64,000 nucleotides of DNA from Paralithodes platypus. Taxonomy: Eukaryota; Arthropoda; Malacostraca; Decapoda; Lithodidae. The notes under the pieces are model-generated. The model did no database searches and was not told the DNA's origin. It saw only the letters and a list, made by a program, of their open reading frames with translations. The translations under genes were made by a program, and so were the position numbers. The stretch is taken from NCBI GenBank assembly GCA_032716605.1, contig CM064519.1:18524551-18588550 (forward strand). The letters are read 5' to 3'. This document shows, in pieces, positions 35,026-47,389 of this stretch (positions are counted from its first letter, which is position 1; each line of letters opens with the position of its first letter).

Positions 35026-35658
35026 CCTGACAAGCGCGATATAGACCTAGGTGCTAGGGTAGTTATTTGTGCATTTCTAGCCCTGGATTCTGACATAATT
35101 CGTTATATTTACAATATAAAGCATTATTTGTTTTCGGTATGCTTTTATTTTACATATATGATGTATATATGAACCTTCAAGAGTGCTAAAATAAGTGGGA
35201 AAAGCATTTGGGTGGTGAAAAACAAAGATATTGGCCACCCGGTCATAATCTCAGGCGAGAGAGAGCCACAGGCAGCCCTCCCCTCTCGCTATCTGGGAGT
35301 CAACTGAGACGAGCGGGGCGGTGTGTGCCGGTGTCTGGGTGTTGCATAACGATCTTTTATGCAACCCACTTGTGCTACATTATCGCGGGAGAGAAAAATA
35401 ACCGATAAATGATGATAATAAGAGGATAAATAGGTGATAATTGAGGAGGGGGGGGGAGGGGGGAATAAGGTGGGGAAGGAGGGGGGGTGAGAAACACATG
35501 GATGAGTACTAGAGGGGAATTATCTCACCTAGAGACAAAATCCTTTGTTTTGATAGGCCCTTTTTTTTTTTGGAAGGCTTTTTTTATGGTCATGCTTCCG
35601 TGAGGCCTATCGCGTTCCCTATAGGAAGCCTTCCGTGAGGCCTATCGCGCTTGCCGGG
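35026..35658. mobile_element. TTAA-type MITE (family D), copy 2
   Basis: Nearly identical to 26477-27100. The right side has TTAA (35659-35662); the left flank reads AGCA, so the left target site has changed or been lost, perhaps with the adjacent SINE insertion. Confidence 0.85.
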
Positions 35659-35662
35659 TTAA

Positions 35663-36448
35663 GAGTTACAGGCTACTGAACAGTGTACAGTTCCAAGATG
35701 GAGACAAAAAACAAATAAAATAAACAATCCTAGTCACTTAGACATGTGACATTTTAATTACTGTACTTTGAGTACACAGGCCCTGCGCTTTGATACTCGA
35801 GGTGGTTTCAAGATATAACGCAATAAATACTGTATGTATGTACAGTGGTGCTAATAAGTCATCCCAGCTGTCATTACGTTTGGCTCGCTCTGTGCTGTAT
35901 TAATGTCTGCCAGATGTTGAATAGGGTGGGTAAGTGTAGGAACATGTGTGTGTATTTCACTCGATATGAAGAAATGAAGCTTAGATATTGCTGATACCAA
36001 TTATTGATCAAAACATACTTGGTGCCGAGACATGACTTATTAGCGCGACTGTATATGCTTTGGCACTTACCCCAATTTTCCCCTTTTTATTTATTTTGTA
36101 TTATTTATAGGGGTGGCCGTCTGAAGACAGAGCCCGAATAGGGATATAGAAAATGCTACTAAATAAATACGGAACAGCTTTGACTTAGACAAAATTATCT
36201 AATGGTAACCAAGGTGATATGAAAATGATGTCATTGTACTGAATGGGGTTAAGTTTGATATTCTTACGTCAGATGGTAACACTTGTATTCTTTCCCTTCC
36301 AAATGTTATAGTAAAACTCGCAAAATAAACAAACCAAAACTTAGACAAATACTGTAAAAAGACAAAAGAACATATCAAAATCGCTATGTGGAAACGACGC
36401 TTTAGCAAAATAACATTAATCCTTCAATACAAACCCCAATGTACTGTA
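35663..36448. repeat. Spacer with fragments of dispersed repeats K and H
   Basis: 36050-36150 carries GGCACTTACCCCAATTTTCC and GGGGTGGCCG...CAGAGCCCGAA, as in repeat K at 44225-44330. 36300-36420 is an inverted piece of repeat H (GCAAAATAAACAAACCAAAA, AATCGCTATGTGGAAACGAC). Confidence 0.65.
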
Positions 36449-36598
36449 CAGGGTGTTCCAAAAGTCTATGTCACTTTCTAAGAACTCATATATCAAGAAC
36501 TACAAATGGAAGCAACATGAAACTGGTACCATTTAAAAGCTAAAATCGTCAAGTTTTCTTCTGTTAATTTTGTTTTTTGTCTCTTTTCAGATCCAGTA

Positions 36599-36826
36599 AT
36601 GTCGTTCACAAAACAAGAGAAGTCGTTTTGCGTCCTAGAATTCGCTAAAACCGAGTCATGGACACGTGTTCAACGCAAATTTCGTACAGAATTTACAAAG
36701 CAGCCACCAGACAGACTTTCCATTTTGAATTGGCACGCAAAATTTAAGGAGGAGGGGTGTTTGTGCCCGGCAAAGAAAACAGGACGCCCCTCAACTTCAG
36801 ATGAAACGGCGCGGCGCGCACATTGA
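36599..36826 (+). pseudogene. Mariner-like transposase, N-terminal helix-turn-helix (DUF4817-like) only
   Basis: The 75-codon frame starts at ATG 36599 with SFTKQEKSFCVLEFAKTESW and carries a helix-turn-helix of the kind that binds the element ends (RVQRKFRTEF, SILNWHAKF, GRPSTSDE). No DDE catalytic domain follows. Directly after the stop, one frame over, the sequence reads GAHIEHL-stop, the usual C-terminal ending of mariner transposases. A deletion therefore joins residue ~73 to the last ~7 residues. Such a product could bind DNA without cutting it, if made. Confidence 0.78.
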
Positions 36827-36956
36827 ACATCTGTAAACAAGTTTAATAAAAAATATTTTCTTGCACTTTTGAGTTCAATTTTTTAGTACAGAAACTTGGA
36901 AAATATTAGCTTTCAGGAAATATAAATTGTGTTTTGATATCCTCCATAGTTATTAA

Positions 36957-37437
36957 CCCTTCCAGCCCGGGTGTCCTGTTAAAAGGCAACCACAAAAGAA
37001 GGGCAGGAGCCCGAGTGTCCTGTTACTAGGCAGTAAGCTTGAAAGCCTATTCAGCTTGGTCTGAACGCCGTGCGTCCGACGCATGTAAACAAAGCCGATC
37101 GTTGCGTCACCGCACCTCCGAAAACAAGAAGGAGACGTCGGATCAATGTTATTGTTGTGACATAAGACGAAATTAGTGTCTGAAAAGCTCCGATATTGTC
37201 AACATCACGGCAAAGTTCGCTCCACTGAAATCGTCATCACAACTGAACTAGTTGACTTAGAGAGCTCTACTCCACGCCAGTCTACAGATTGGAAACCGCA
37301 CTACGTTTATAGATGCGTGGGAAATTTCTAGCAGTTAAAATAAACAAAAATACGGTAGCCTAGGCCTAGACGTTTTTCAGCCAGATCGCCCGGGTAGCCC
37401 ACACTGTCCTTTGGAGGACCAGCCCGGGCAAGGAGGG
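36957..37437. mobile_element. piggyBac-type MITE, 481 bp, inside the mariner-like element
   Basis: It begins CCCTTCCAGCCCGGGTGTCC, ends AGCCCGGGCAAGGAGGG, and is flanked by TTAA (36953-36956, 37438-37441). The terminal CCC-TCCAGCCC word matches the full piggyBac at 55668. Confidence 0.88.
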
Positions 37438-37507
37438 TTAAGATATAAAGTGTCGTAATGTGACATATACTTTTGGAACACCTTGTACTTGAATAAACTA
37501 ATGAAAG

Positions 37508-37947
37508 CATATGAGGAGGTCCGTGCCAGAGGGGCCAACTCGCCACGAGTATAGTTTTGAGTTATTGATGTTTAAAGTTAACATACCATACACACAGTAT
37601 GGTACACACGCTCGGTTTGAGCGTGAACTACTCAAGCACGTCTCGTACAGCGCCTGTGAGTGGTCGGGCGGGCGGCCATTTAATTCCCCACGTCGTAGCC
37701 GTGCTCTCATTGGCTGAGCGCGTTGGCGAGTTGGCCCCTCTGTCTACCCAGATTCACACCCATAAACGGTCTGCCAAACGGCAAAAACAAGGGACGCTCA
37801 ACCCTATGTGCAGTTGCTATAAGGACGAAAGTCGGATGTTTTTTTTTGCCAGATGATTCCCAAGAATTTCACGGAGCGGGAACCAGCTAGAGCGCTGTTT
37901 TTGAAAATGTGGCGAGTTGGCCCCTCTGGCACGGACCTCCTCATATG
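37508..37947. mobile_element. TIR element with ~38-bp ends, 440 bp
   Basis: CATATGAGGAGGTCCGTGCC...GGCCAACTCGCCAC at 37508-37547 is the inverse of 37911-37947. A third partial copy of the inner word (GGCGAGTTGGCCCCTCTG) lies at 37722-37740. A tRNA-like B box (AGTTTGAATCCCGGG, minus strand) follows at 37950-37975. Confidence 0.7.
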
Positions 37948-38380
37948 GTCGTCCCGGGATTCAAACTCGGGACACCACACCCCGAACCTAACCCGTACAG
38001 TACCGGTGACGTCCATTCAGATTAGGAAGGACCTCTAGCAATAATAAGGCTTCAAACTATCTCAGCGAACCCTTGTAACGACTGCAGATCCCTCCTAAAG
38101 TCGGATCACACGAGAGCTTTTATAGTCAACATTCGATGATCAACATTTTTCTGGCAACATTTATGGAGTATTTTGCACTGCTATCGGAAACTAGACTGAT
38201 GGTAGATGAATTTAGGTAACTGTAATATATTGAATGTTGACCTCATGAGCTGCCAGACCAGTGTTGAGGATAAATGTTAAGTGGAAAAGCGCTCGTGTGA
38301 TGCCGGCTTTAGCTGCACAATATCGTCTAAATACAGCTAGAATAAAAGCTAACATATGTCGCTGGTACTCAAAGGGTTAA

Positions 38381-38706
38381 GGGGAGATTTCCACTTGAGG
38401 GATTTTTTTCTCGACTCCTTTCTCCCTCATGTTTAGCCTCATTGTTTTTCTAATTTTAAGACGTTTGCCCCATTATTTTGACGATTTTAAGAACTTTCAA
38501 CCCATTTCTGTCAATTTTAAGACCTTTCGTGCCATTTAGGTATCGATTTTATCCTGGCGAGCGATAGCGAGCCTGTAATTTAAGAGAAACCGACTTTCAG
38601 CCGGGAAATTTTTCCACCGAAAAATTTACAAATGTATCTTGAAAGGGGCTCAAGGGGTGTATCTTAAGCTTGAAGGATATCTAGTGACCAAACTAAAAAC
38701 CTCCCC
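38381..38706. mobile_element. TTAA-flanked MITE, 326 bp
   Basis: Ends GGGGAGATTT and AAAACCTCCCC are inverted and flanked by TTAA (38377-38380, 38707-38710). The inside shows a degenerate repeat of TTTTAAGACNTTTNNCCCAT (38455-38540). No coding. Confidence 0.7.
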
Positions 38707-38710
38707 TTAA

Positions 38711-39298
38711 GCATCTAAACCATTACACCACAAATACTGAACAAATACTGTGGGAATGAGCGTTGTCTACAGAGTTTAGACGGATTACCATTCCTATTAA
38801 AATGTAAAACTTGCAAACTAAACAAACCAAAACTGGGACAAAGACAATATAAAGGCAAAACAACTACAGTAATCAAAATCGCTACGGTATGTGGAAACAA
38901 CGCTTACTAAAAATCTATGAAATAAAAGAACAATCCACCACATAGGGTGTACATGAGCAAGTTAATCTGTTTCTGGTAATCTAATTCTAAAGGTAACGTA
39001 ATTTTTCAAGTTACTGGTCTTCCTCGATTTATGATTGGGTTACGTTCCTGAAAACCCGATCTTGAATAGAAAAATTGTATAGCAAACCCTAAAATTAATA
39101 GGGTAAATAATGATGCGTTCTCGGACTAGCCAAAACTCAAACATAAACGCCTAAAAACTTGCAATAATATCGTAAATTGGGGCATCGGATAGTGAGGGAG
39201 ATCTGTATTTCGTCCGTTAACACCTTCACCACCATGACATACTTTTCATCATACTCTGGTTACCATTAGACGATTTTCTTTAGTTTGTAATCTATCTA
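38711..39298. repeat. Spacer with inverted fragment of dispersed repeat H
   Basis: 38795-38990 is an inverted, diverged piece of repeat H (AAACTTGCAAACTAAACAAACC, CCACCACATAGGGTGTACAT). The remainder is unassigned. Confidence 0.65.
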
Positions 39299-39772
39299 CA
39301 GTAAAAGTTCTGTAATCCGAACACGGATAGTCCGAAAATCCCAATGGTTCGAACTTTTAAAGGCGGCTGACGAAGCCATTTTCCGTCTACCAGTGCTCTG
39401 ATCGGTGGTCTCATTCGCTAATTCCACTCGTTTTTCGGACCTCATAGTGCTTGTAACTCCCTAGTGATGACTACTTAACACTTCTAAGCATTACTGGTAA
39501 GTAATAAAACAACCTATCCAATTAAGTCCATTGGTACTATGAAACGCCATTGATTTGACTCGAAAACAATGCCGCCGACCTTTAGTTGAACAATAATAAC
39601 CCGTAGCTACAAGTTGTTGCTAGGCTGGCCAACAATCTACCGCCTTCAATAAAGTTAGTTTAATGGAGTTTGCTTTGGCTTTTACTATTATAAATAGTAT
39701 TAGGTAAAATTAAATTAAATTCCATAGAGCATAATTATAATAATATTTATTGTATACCGTATATCAGTGGCG

Positions 39773-39773
<1 letters not shown>

Positions 39774-39809
<36 letters not shown>

Positions 39810-39835
39810 TAGGTGAGTACACACACACACACACA
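39774..39835. repeat. (AC)n microsatellite interrupted by a CR1 tail word
   Basis: Two AC runs flank AATTAGGTGAGTAC, which is the family C 3' tail (ACAATTAGGTAAAT) slightly changed. Confidence 0.85.
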
Positions 39836-40235
39836 GCTGGAGAAGGTTCAGAGAGCTGCAACTAGGATGATACCAGAACTGAGAGAATTACCATATGAGG
39901 AGAGATTAAAGAAATTAGATTTACCATCTCTAATGGATAGGAGGGAGAGAGGCGATATGATTATGATGTACAAATGTGTGAGAGGACTCGAAAAGGTGGA
40001 CAAGAAGGGTTATATTCTGAAAGATAATGGTAGAACTAGGGGGCATAGATATAAATTAATGAAAGGAAGATGTAAAGGAGATGTGAGAAAGTATAGTTTC
40101 CCTTACAGAAGTATAAGTAAGTGGTGTGTGCCATAAATATTCATATTTTTAAGGCAAAGTTAGATCATTGTAACTCAGGAAGCGGGACAATACGAGCCTA
40201 AAAAGCGCAACTCCTGTATACTACAAATAGGTAAA
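39836..40235 (+). pseudogene. CR1-like (family C relative) RT C-terminal fragment
   Basis: It encodes LEKVQRAATRMIPELRELPY, MMYKCVRGLEKVDKKGYILK, TRGHRYKLMKGRCKGDVRKY and SFPYRSISKW, then an off-frame continuation to ACTACAAATAGGTAAAA at about 40235. The 5' edge abuts the AC run directly. Confidence 0.82.
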
Positions 40236-40255
40236 AAAAAAAAAAAACACACAAA

Positions 40256-41475
<1,220 letters not shown>

Positions 41476-41499
41476 GAGCATGCTCACTCCCGCAAATAC

Positions 41500-41945
41500 A
41501 AAATATCTAAAGAAGCATATTCACAAGTTAGAAAGAATCCAGAGAGCAGTTACTAGATTGGTTCAAAGTCTCAAAGAACTGCCATATGAATGGAGGCTAG
41601 ACAAATTAAATCTACGGAGTCTAAAAGAGAGGAGAGAGAGGGGAGACATGATAATGATGTACAAATGCACCCGAGGGCTGGATAGGGAGGATATATTAAT
41701 TATGGATACAGAAATAACTAGAGGCCACAGCTACAAAGTAAAAAGACCTACCTGCAAGAACGATATCAGGAAGTTTAGCTTCCCCTATAGATGTATTGAC
41801 AAATGGAATATGCTGGAGGAGGAGGTGGTAGAGGCAAGGAACATCCATATTTTCAAGAAAAAATTGGATGAAAGTAGACTGAGAGACGGGACAACACGAG
41901 CTTAGCTCAACTCCTGTAAACTACAATTAGGTAAAATACAACTAG
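41500..41945 (+). pseudogene. CR1-like (family C) RT C-terminal fragment and 3' end
   Basis: It encodes KKHIHKLERIQRAVTRLV, MMYKCTRGLDREDILIMD, TRGHSYKVKRPTCKNDIRKF and SFPYRCIDKWNMLEEEV to a stop at 41905. The 3' end CTACAATTAGGTAAAATACA continues into GTAAGTACACACACTC. Near identical to 19176-19610 and 47390-47830 on the other strand. Confidence 0.86.
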
Positions 41946-42449
41946 TGTAAGTACACACACTCACTCGACAATAACACACGTGTTTCGGTAATGATACCGG
42001 TACACTGATTTTTCATTTGAACTTATAACTTGTTTGATGAAAGTTTATTATGAAATATTATAAAGAATTAAAAGTATATACGAGATATATAGTAGGCTAC
42101 TAATGATTAAATTATCGTATTTCGACGATTTCGGTCACTCGGAAAATCAGCTGATGAATCTCGGCGCTCCAAATTCACTTGCATTGAAAGTATATTCGTT
42201 GTATAAGACCACCCATGGTTTTGGAGGGTTTATTTTAAGGTTTGGAAATGTGTCTTATACGCCGGTATATACCATATCATGTCTTTATTTATTAATCATG
42301 TGCGTATTTATAGTGTTTTCAGGGGTCCCTCCCAACAGTATGAATAATCCACTAATCCGAAACACTGTCGGTCCGCTGCCATTCGGATTCAAGGACTTTT
42401 ACTGTATATGATTCAAATAGGCGAATACCATCTCAATATACCCTCTTAA

Positions 42450-42560
42450 TTTATATTTTTTCACCAGCCAACTTGACTTCTAAACTCATTAATGAAATCA
42501 ACAAATATATGTGGCACTCCAAGGACTCGAACCTAGGATACTCACACATAAGTCCTTTGT
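42450..42560 (-). repeat. tRNA-derived SINE (family I) fragment
   Basis: Minus strand: B box GGTTCGAGTCC, then GTGCCACATATATTTGTTGA, TTCATTAATGAGTTTAGAAG and GTTGGCTGGTGAAAA, in the family I order. Confidence 0.6.
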
Positions 42561-43499
42561 AAACTGCATAAAATCATCTAATTTCAACCAGAACCAAAGG
42601 TAAAAAGGGGTTTACAACGCTGCAAAATTAAAGAATGGTTCAAGAATACAAGCATAAGTATCTCACCTTATATCTTCGGGAGTGGGAAGCCTCGTGTCCT
42701 CATTTCGGCATGAAGTTAAGGTGGTTGTAGTTCAGTGGTGGAAGTTTGGGTAGGTTTGTTAGGAAGGCTTGTGGTGTGGTGTCGCTGTGTCGGGGAAGGG
42801 TATCTTCATTCTGGAATAAGAAGAATTTGTATAAGTATTATAATGTAAAACTTGCAAAATAAACAAACCAAAACTTGGACAAAGACAATAAAAAGGCAAA
42901 AGAACTAATCAAAATCGCTATGTGGAAACAATGCTTTAGCAAAATAAAATTAAGTCTTGGAGTGTACTGTAGTACAGCAAAATAAAATAATGAAATAAAA
43001 GAGCACAATCCACCACATAGGGTTTACATAACTACATGAGTAAGTTAATCTGCTTCCAAAGCAAACTAATCGCACACAACGCACTATTGTCACGTTCAAG
43101 GAATTAGTCAATTTGGGAAGTCTCAGACCTTCTGGTACTGTACAGCTTTCATAAAACTTTTTAGTTTTGTTGGTTCAAAGGCCTACACTAGTTCCTCAGG
43201 TTGTGTTACTCAAGGACCATTGTATCAGCTAATTCATCCCCTCAAACCCCTGAATATCAAACTACAGTACCTGATTATTATTATAATGTAAAACTTGCAA
43301 AATAAACAAACCAAACAGCCCGCTGCGGGTCCCCCAATGAATTACAATAAACATCCATGATCGCATACTGTAACTCCGAACTAGGAAAACCTCTGAGGCT
43401 GAAAGTGGCATCAAGCTGGTATATGAGCGACAGTCCAACACAAATCCCTCCCCTTTATTACGCATATCCCTTTGGATTCGAAACTGCATAATAAATCGT
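42561..43499. repeat. Spacer with inverted copy of dispersed repeat H
   Basis: 42840-43140 is the inverse of about 18400-18720 (GCAAAATAAACAAACCAAAA, CAATCCACCACATAGGG, CGCACTATTGTCACGTTCAA). A 40-bp scrap of the same edge recurs at 43283-43318. No gene. Confidence 0.7.
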
Positions 43500-43672
43500 A
43501 GGCTTGTCCACCTTTCTTTAACTGTCTTCGTAGTGCAATGGATAAAATAATGCACCAAATTTTGGTGTGAGCATCCTAGGTTCGAATCCCTGGACTGCCA
43601 CATTTATTTGTTGATTTCATTAATTGAGTTTAGAGGTGAAGTTGGTTGGTGGAAAAAACATAATAATATGAG
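43500..43672 (+). repeat. tRNA-derived SINE (family I)
   Basis: A-box-like TAGTGCAATGGATAAAATAA, then B box GGTTCGAATCCC at about 43571 and the body TGTTGATTTCATTAATTGAG. The best preserved family I copy. Confidence 0.72.
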
Positions 43673-43729
43673 GGACAGTTCAACACACATCCCTCCCCTT
43701 TATTATATACCGGTATGTACTGTACTGTA

Positions 43730-44570
43730 TACTCAGGCACATACCCCATAGCTGGGGGTGGTCGACTCAAGACAGAGCCCGAACAGGGACAACACAACAT
43801 AACATAAACAAACAAAATATAAAAATTCACACATCTAAGCCGCCCAGGAGCAGACCCAGAGACCTAGGATAACTAAGGGCCTCCAGCACTCCCCCAGTCC
43901 CTTTATTATATGAATGTATGTAAGTATATATTTTCTCACATGACGAAAACAAATCACCAACCAGGCTCACAACCCCTCCAAACAGACAATTGTTGGAAAT
44001 GGCAGATGATACCCATGCCAGCGAGGAGCCTCCCCCAACGCGCCCCTGTCGACCTTGCCCGGACCGGTCTCTTTAGCAGCTAAATCAGTAAAACCATCAG
44101 GCAGTCAAGCCTGGACACCTTTTTCTCCCACTAAAATTGATTTCATCCAACTTATTCTTGCCCTATCCCCACTTCCCTCTAACCTCCTTTCACTACTATT
44201 TTTTATTTGATTGATTGATTGAGTATATACTCTGGCACCTTCCCCAGTTTTCATTTTTCGTTTTTCTTTTTTTTTTCTTTTTTATGGGGGTGGCCGACTC
44301 GAGACAAGAGCCCAAACAGGGACATCAAACATATCAGAAAAACAAAACAAAACACAAAATCACACATGTCTAGGTCGTCCAGGAGAAATACCCAGAAACG
44401 CAGGCCCACTTGGGGTCCCCAGCAAAAGATTCCCAGGTCGCAGATCCCCCGGAGAGGCGCCGATTTCCGCAGGTAGACCCGCAGCGAAGCTTTACCACCT
44501 CAAGCCCTCCCACCATGTTTCCAGGCGCACCCTTCACTACCACCGGCTCCCCGGGCCAGGCGGTTGACGG
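43730..44570. repeat. Two copies of dispersed repeat K
   Basis: 43730-43905 and 44220-44560 share ACTCNGGCACNTNCCCCA, GGGGGTGGNCGACTC, CAGAGCCCGAACAGGGAC and CACACATCTAAGCCGCCCAGG-like words. Other pieces lie at 20037, 36050 and, inverted, 54710-54770. The short proline/serine-rich open frames across it are not recognisable proteins. Confidence 0.6.
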
Positions 44571-44734
44571 ATTATTATCTAGTCCAACTGTCGAATGACC
44601 CTTTCTCCCAAACGACCGTATTTACATTTATCTATTCACAAGCATTCTCCATTCAGTCCCTTTATTACATACGTTAAAATCATATATTACAGTTCTTATC
44701 ATGTCTTAGGGAGTACAATACATAAAAAAAAATA

Positions 44735-45135
44735 GAATCTGCAGAAAACCGATTGGCCCACTCACAGCAGATCCCTCTCACACCCAACTCATCTCGTCCA
44801 TGTCTATCTAACTTTAGCTTAAAGCTCTCTATCGTTCTTGATCCCACTAGAGCACTTGGTAGCCTATTCCACATCTACAACTCTGTTACCAAACCGGTAT
44901 TTGCCTATATTTTTCCTGAACCAAAATTTATCCAATTAGAAACCATTTGCTTGAGTTCTCTTGCTATCACTGAGCTTAAGTAAATCTTTCATATCTCCTA
45001 TATTAATCCCACTTGAACACCTATATCATATCCCCTCGAACTCTGCTTCTGTAAGCCTAGTTTCTTCAACCTTTCTTCATAAGGAAGATTTTTTAAATAT
45101 TATGGATCATTTTTGTCATTCTCAAGATTTAGATT
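44735..45135 (-). pseudogene. CR1-like (family B) 3' fragment, degraded
   Basis: The minus strand encodes WNRLPSALVGSRTIESFKLK and then TGVGLE-type 3' UTR words (GAGTTGGGTGTGAGAGGGATC, GGCCAATCGGTTTTCTGCAG). Several indels relative to 32600-32990. Confidence 0.75.
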
Positions 45136-45469
45136 CAATTCAATATACAGTGTACGTGTTTTCCACGTATTACCTAGTCTCTCACACCCAAACACACATT
45201 CTCTCTCTCTCTCTCACTCACTCACTCGCTCAACAATGTATGAGGTTACAATTACAAGTTATGAGGCCTAAATCAGGATATTCACGTGCCTCTGAACTGT
45301 GCATAAAAATTGTACTGTACTGTATATACTTTACCAGCATAATAAACATTATCTATCTATCCTCAACCCCTTCTGTAGTACGAGCAACTTCTATAAAATT
45401 TTATTCTAGCTATATTTATTCGATTTAGTGCAGTTTGAGAAGGATATGTGTTAGTAAAAAGGGTTAATC

Positions 45470-47130
45470 TAAGTGAGAGCTTGAGTTTATAAGAAAAATG
45501 CATCAGTACTGCTCAGAAACACTAGATATAACCAGGGCTGGGTGCGTACCTATTGGACAGAGCCCGCATACCAAACACCAAAAGGTACGCACTTTATCAA
45601 ATGAAAGTTTATTTTAAGTGGATAACTTCCAGAAATGTTGTATTTTTCAATTAGAAAAAGATAAAAAGACATATATAGGCCTACGGAATAGAATATACGG
45701 AGTAGAGGGCAAGTTGCTGAAAGCAGTGAAGAGCATGTATGAGGGTGCAAAGGCGGCAGTACGTGTGGAGAGTGAGCAGAGCGAGTTCTTTGACCTGAAT
45801 GTTGGTTTGAAACAGGGGTGTGTGATGTCCCCGTGGTTGTTTACTGTATATATGGATGGAGTTATGAAAGAAATACTATCAAGAGCAGTGGATGTTGGTG
45901 TATCGCTGAAAAGGGAGGGAATTGAGTGGAAGCTACCTATACTGCTGTTTGCGGATGATACAGTTCTGATGAGTGATAATGAATGGGAGTTGCAGGGTCT
46001 GGTAAATGAGTTTGGAACAGTGTGCGAAAAACGGAATTTGAAGGTAAATACGGGGAAGAGCAAGGTGATGGTCTTCGAAAGGGGTGAAGTCACAGAGTGT
46101 GAGGTGAAGCTGAACGGTCAGGCTATGGAGATCGTCAACTCTTTTAAGTATCTGGGCAGTGTGTTGAGTAAAGATGGGACTATGGATGAAGAGGTGCGGG
46201 AGAGGGTACAACAGGGGAAGAGGGTTGTAGGAACGCTAAAAGCAGTAACAAGAAATAGGGTGGTCAGTATGGAAGTGAAGAAGTCCTTGCATGACAGTGT
46301 GGTAATCCCGACACTGACTTACGGAAGCGAAGCATGGACGTTGGTTGAGAGACTCAGACCAAGAGTGAGAGCAGTGGAAATGAATTACTTAAGGAGTGCG
46401 TGCGGAGTTACATGGAGGGATAGACAGACTAATGAGGAAGTAAGAAGGAGGTGTGGTGTGGAGGTAGATGTGCTGGAAAGTGTGAAAAGGAACAACTTGA
46501 GATGGTTCGGCCATATGGAACGTATGGAAAGCGAGAGAATGACTAAGAGGGTGTACGAGAGCGAGGTGGAGGGACAGAGGGGGAGAGGTAGACCGAATAT
46601 GAGGTGGAAGGATGGAGTGAGGAAGTACATGAACGAAGGCGGTGCTGGTTGGGGGGAGGGGCGTCGACTGACTGGGGACAGAGGTGCATGGGGGCGGTTC
46701 GTTCGTGGCCACCCCTTCGGGGATCACGGCGTCAGGCAATAGATAGATAGATAGATATAGGCCTAATCTGAGGAGGGACATTTTTTTGTGAAAACCAATA
46801 GTTACGCAGTGCGTGGTGCCCAATAGGAATGCGCGTACATTCAGGGCACCACGCACTGCGTACCTTCTGGACCACTCTTGGGGTAAATTGACTTGGATGG
46901 TACTCGGACAGTTTCAGCGAAAAGTGTCTCTTATTCATCCTTGTAGTAGAGGTGGCCTTAGAATGTCATGTAATGTAGCTTAAGACTCTCTGGCAGCCGT
47001 TTGAAAAAGTGCATACCTATTGGTTTTTGGTATGTGGGCTCTGTTTAATAGGTACGCACCCAGCCTTGGCTTTATCTTGTGTTTCTGAGCAGTCCTGGTG
47101 TGTTTTTCTTATACACTACATCACAGAATG
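45470..47130. mobile_element. TIR element (family L) hosting an RTE-like insertion
   Basis: Inverted arms of >100 bp: 45504-45600 (CTGCTCAGAAACAC, GGCTGGGTGCGTACCTATT, CAGAGCCCGCATACCAAA) against 47000-47097. The arms continue weakly outward to about 45472 and 47130. A smaller inverted pair GCGTGGTGCCC/GGGCACCACGC lies at 46810-46850. The edges are approximate and no clear target duplication was found. Confidence 0.62.
45684..46754 (+). pseudogene. RTE-like reverse transcriptase, 5'-truncated, (ATAG)n tail
   Basis: A perfect 11-bp repeat ATATAGGCCTA flanks it (45673-45683, 46755-46765). The intact ~350-codon frame shows GLKQGCVMSPWLFTVYMDGV (motif B), LPILLFADDTVLM (active site, about 45935-45975), NTGKSKVMVFERG, FKYLGSVLSKDG, VVIPTLTYGSEAWTLV and C-terminal RWFGHMERM, GRGRPNMRWKDGV, stop at 46740-46742, then the ATAG tail. 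The frame upstream of 45684 is host MITE and does not belong to the protein. The endonuclease and motif A are missing. A near copy lies at 62794-63684. Confidence 0.9.
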
Positions 47131-47389
47131 TACCTGCTGCAAATAGAAAAAAGTTATAATTTTCAATTTTAAAATGGGTCATTAGACACTAACAAAAAAA
47201 GTGCAACCCTTAGATTTTTGTAAGAAAACAGTGTTTTTTACACTTTAACTTCTTTTTGTTGCTGCATTATACCAAACTAAACTATTGATACCTGATGACA
47301 TGAAGGCATAATGGTTAAGCTTTAAGATGAGATCAAATTTAAATGCCTGTTGTCATATCCTGTGGACAGGTTTATAAATGCCAAGTATT

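Larger units (their letters stand above)
36449..37485 (+). mobile_element. Internally deleted mariner-like element
   Basis: The inverted ends are CAGGGTGTTCCAAAAGTCTA and CAAGGTGTTCCAAAAGTATA, flanked by TA (36447-36448, 37486-37487). It keeps the 5' third of a transposase gene and its last codons only, and is interrupted by a 481-bp MITE at 36957-37437. It is nonautonomous. Confidence 0.85.

Noticed and set aside
45618..45683. First 22 codons of the RT frame starting at 45618
   Set aside because: They precede the target duplication and belong to the host TIR element.
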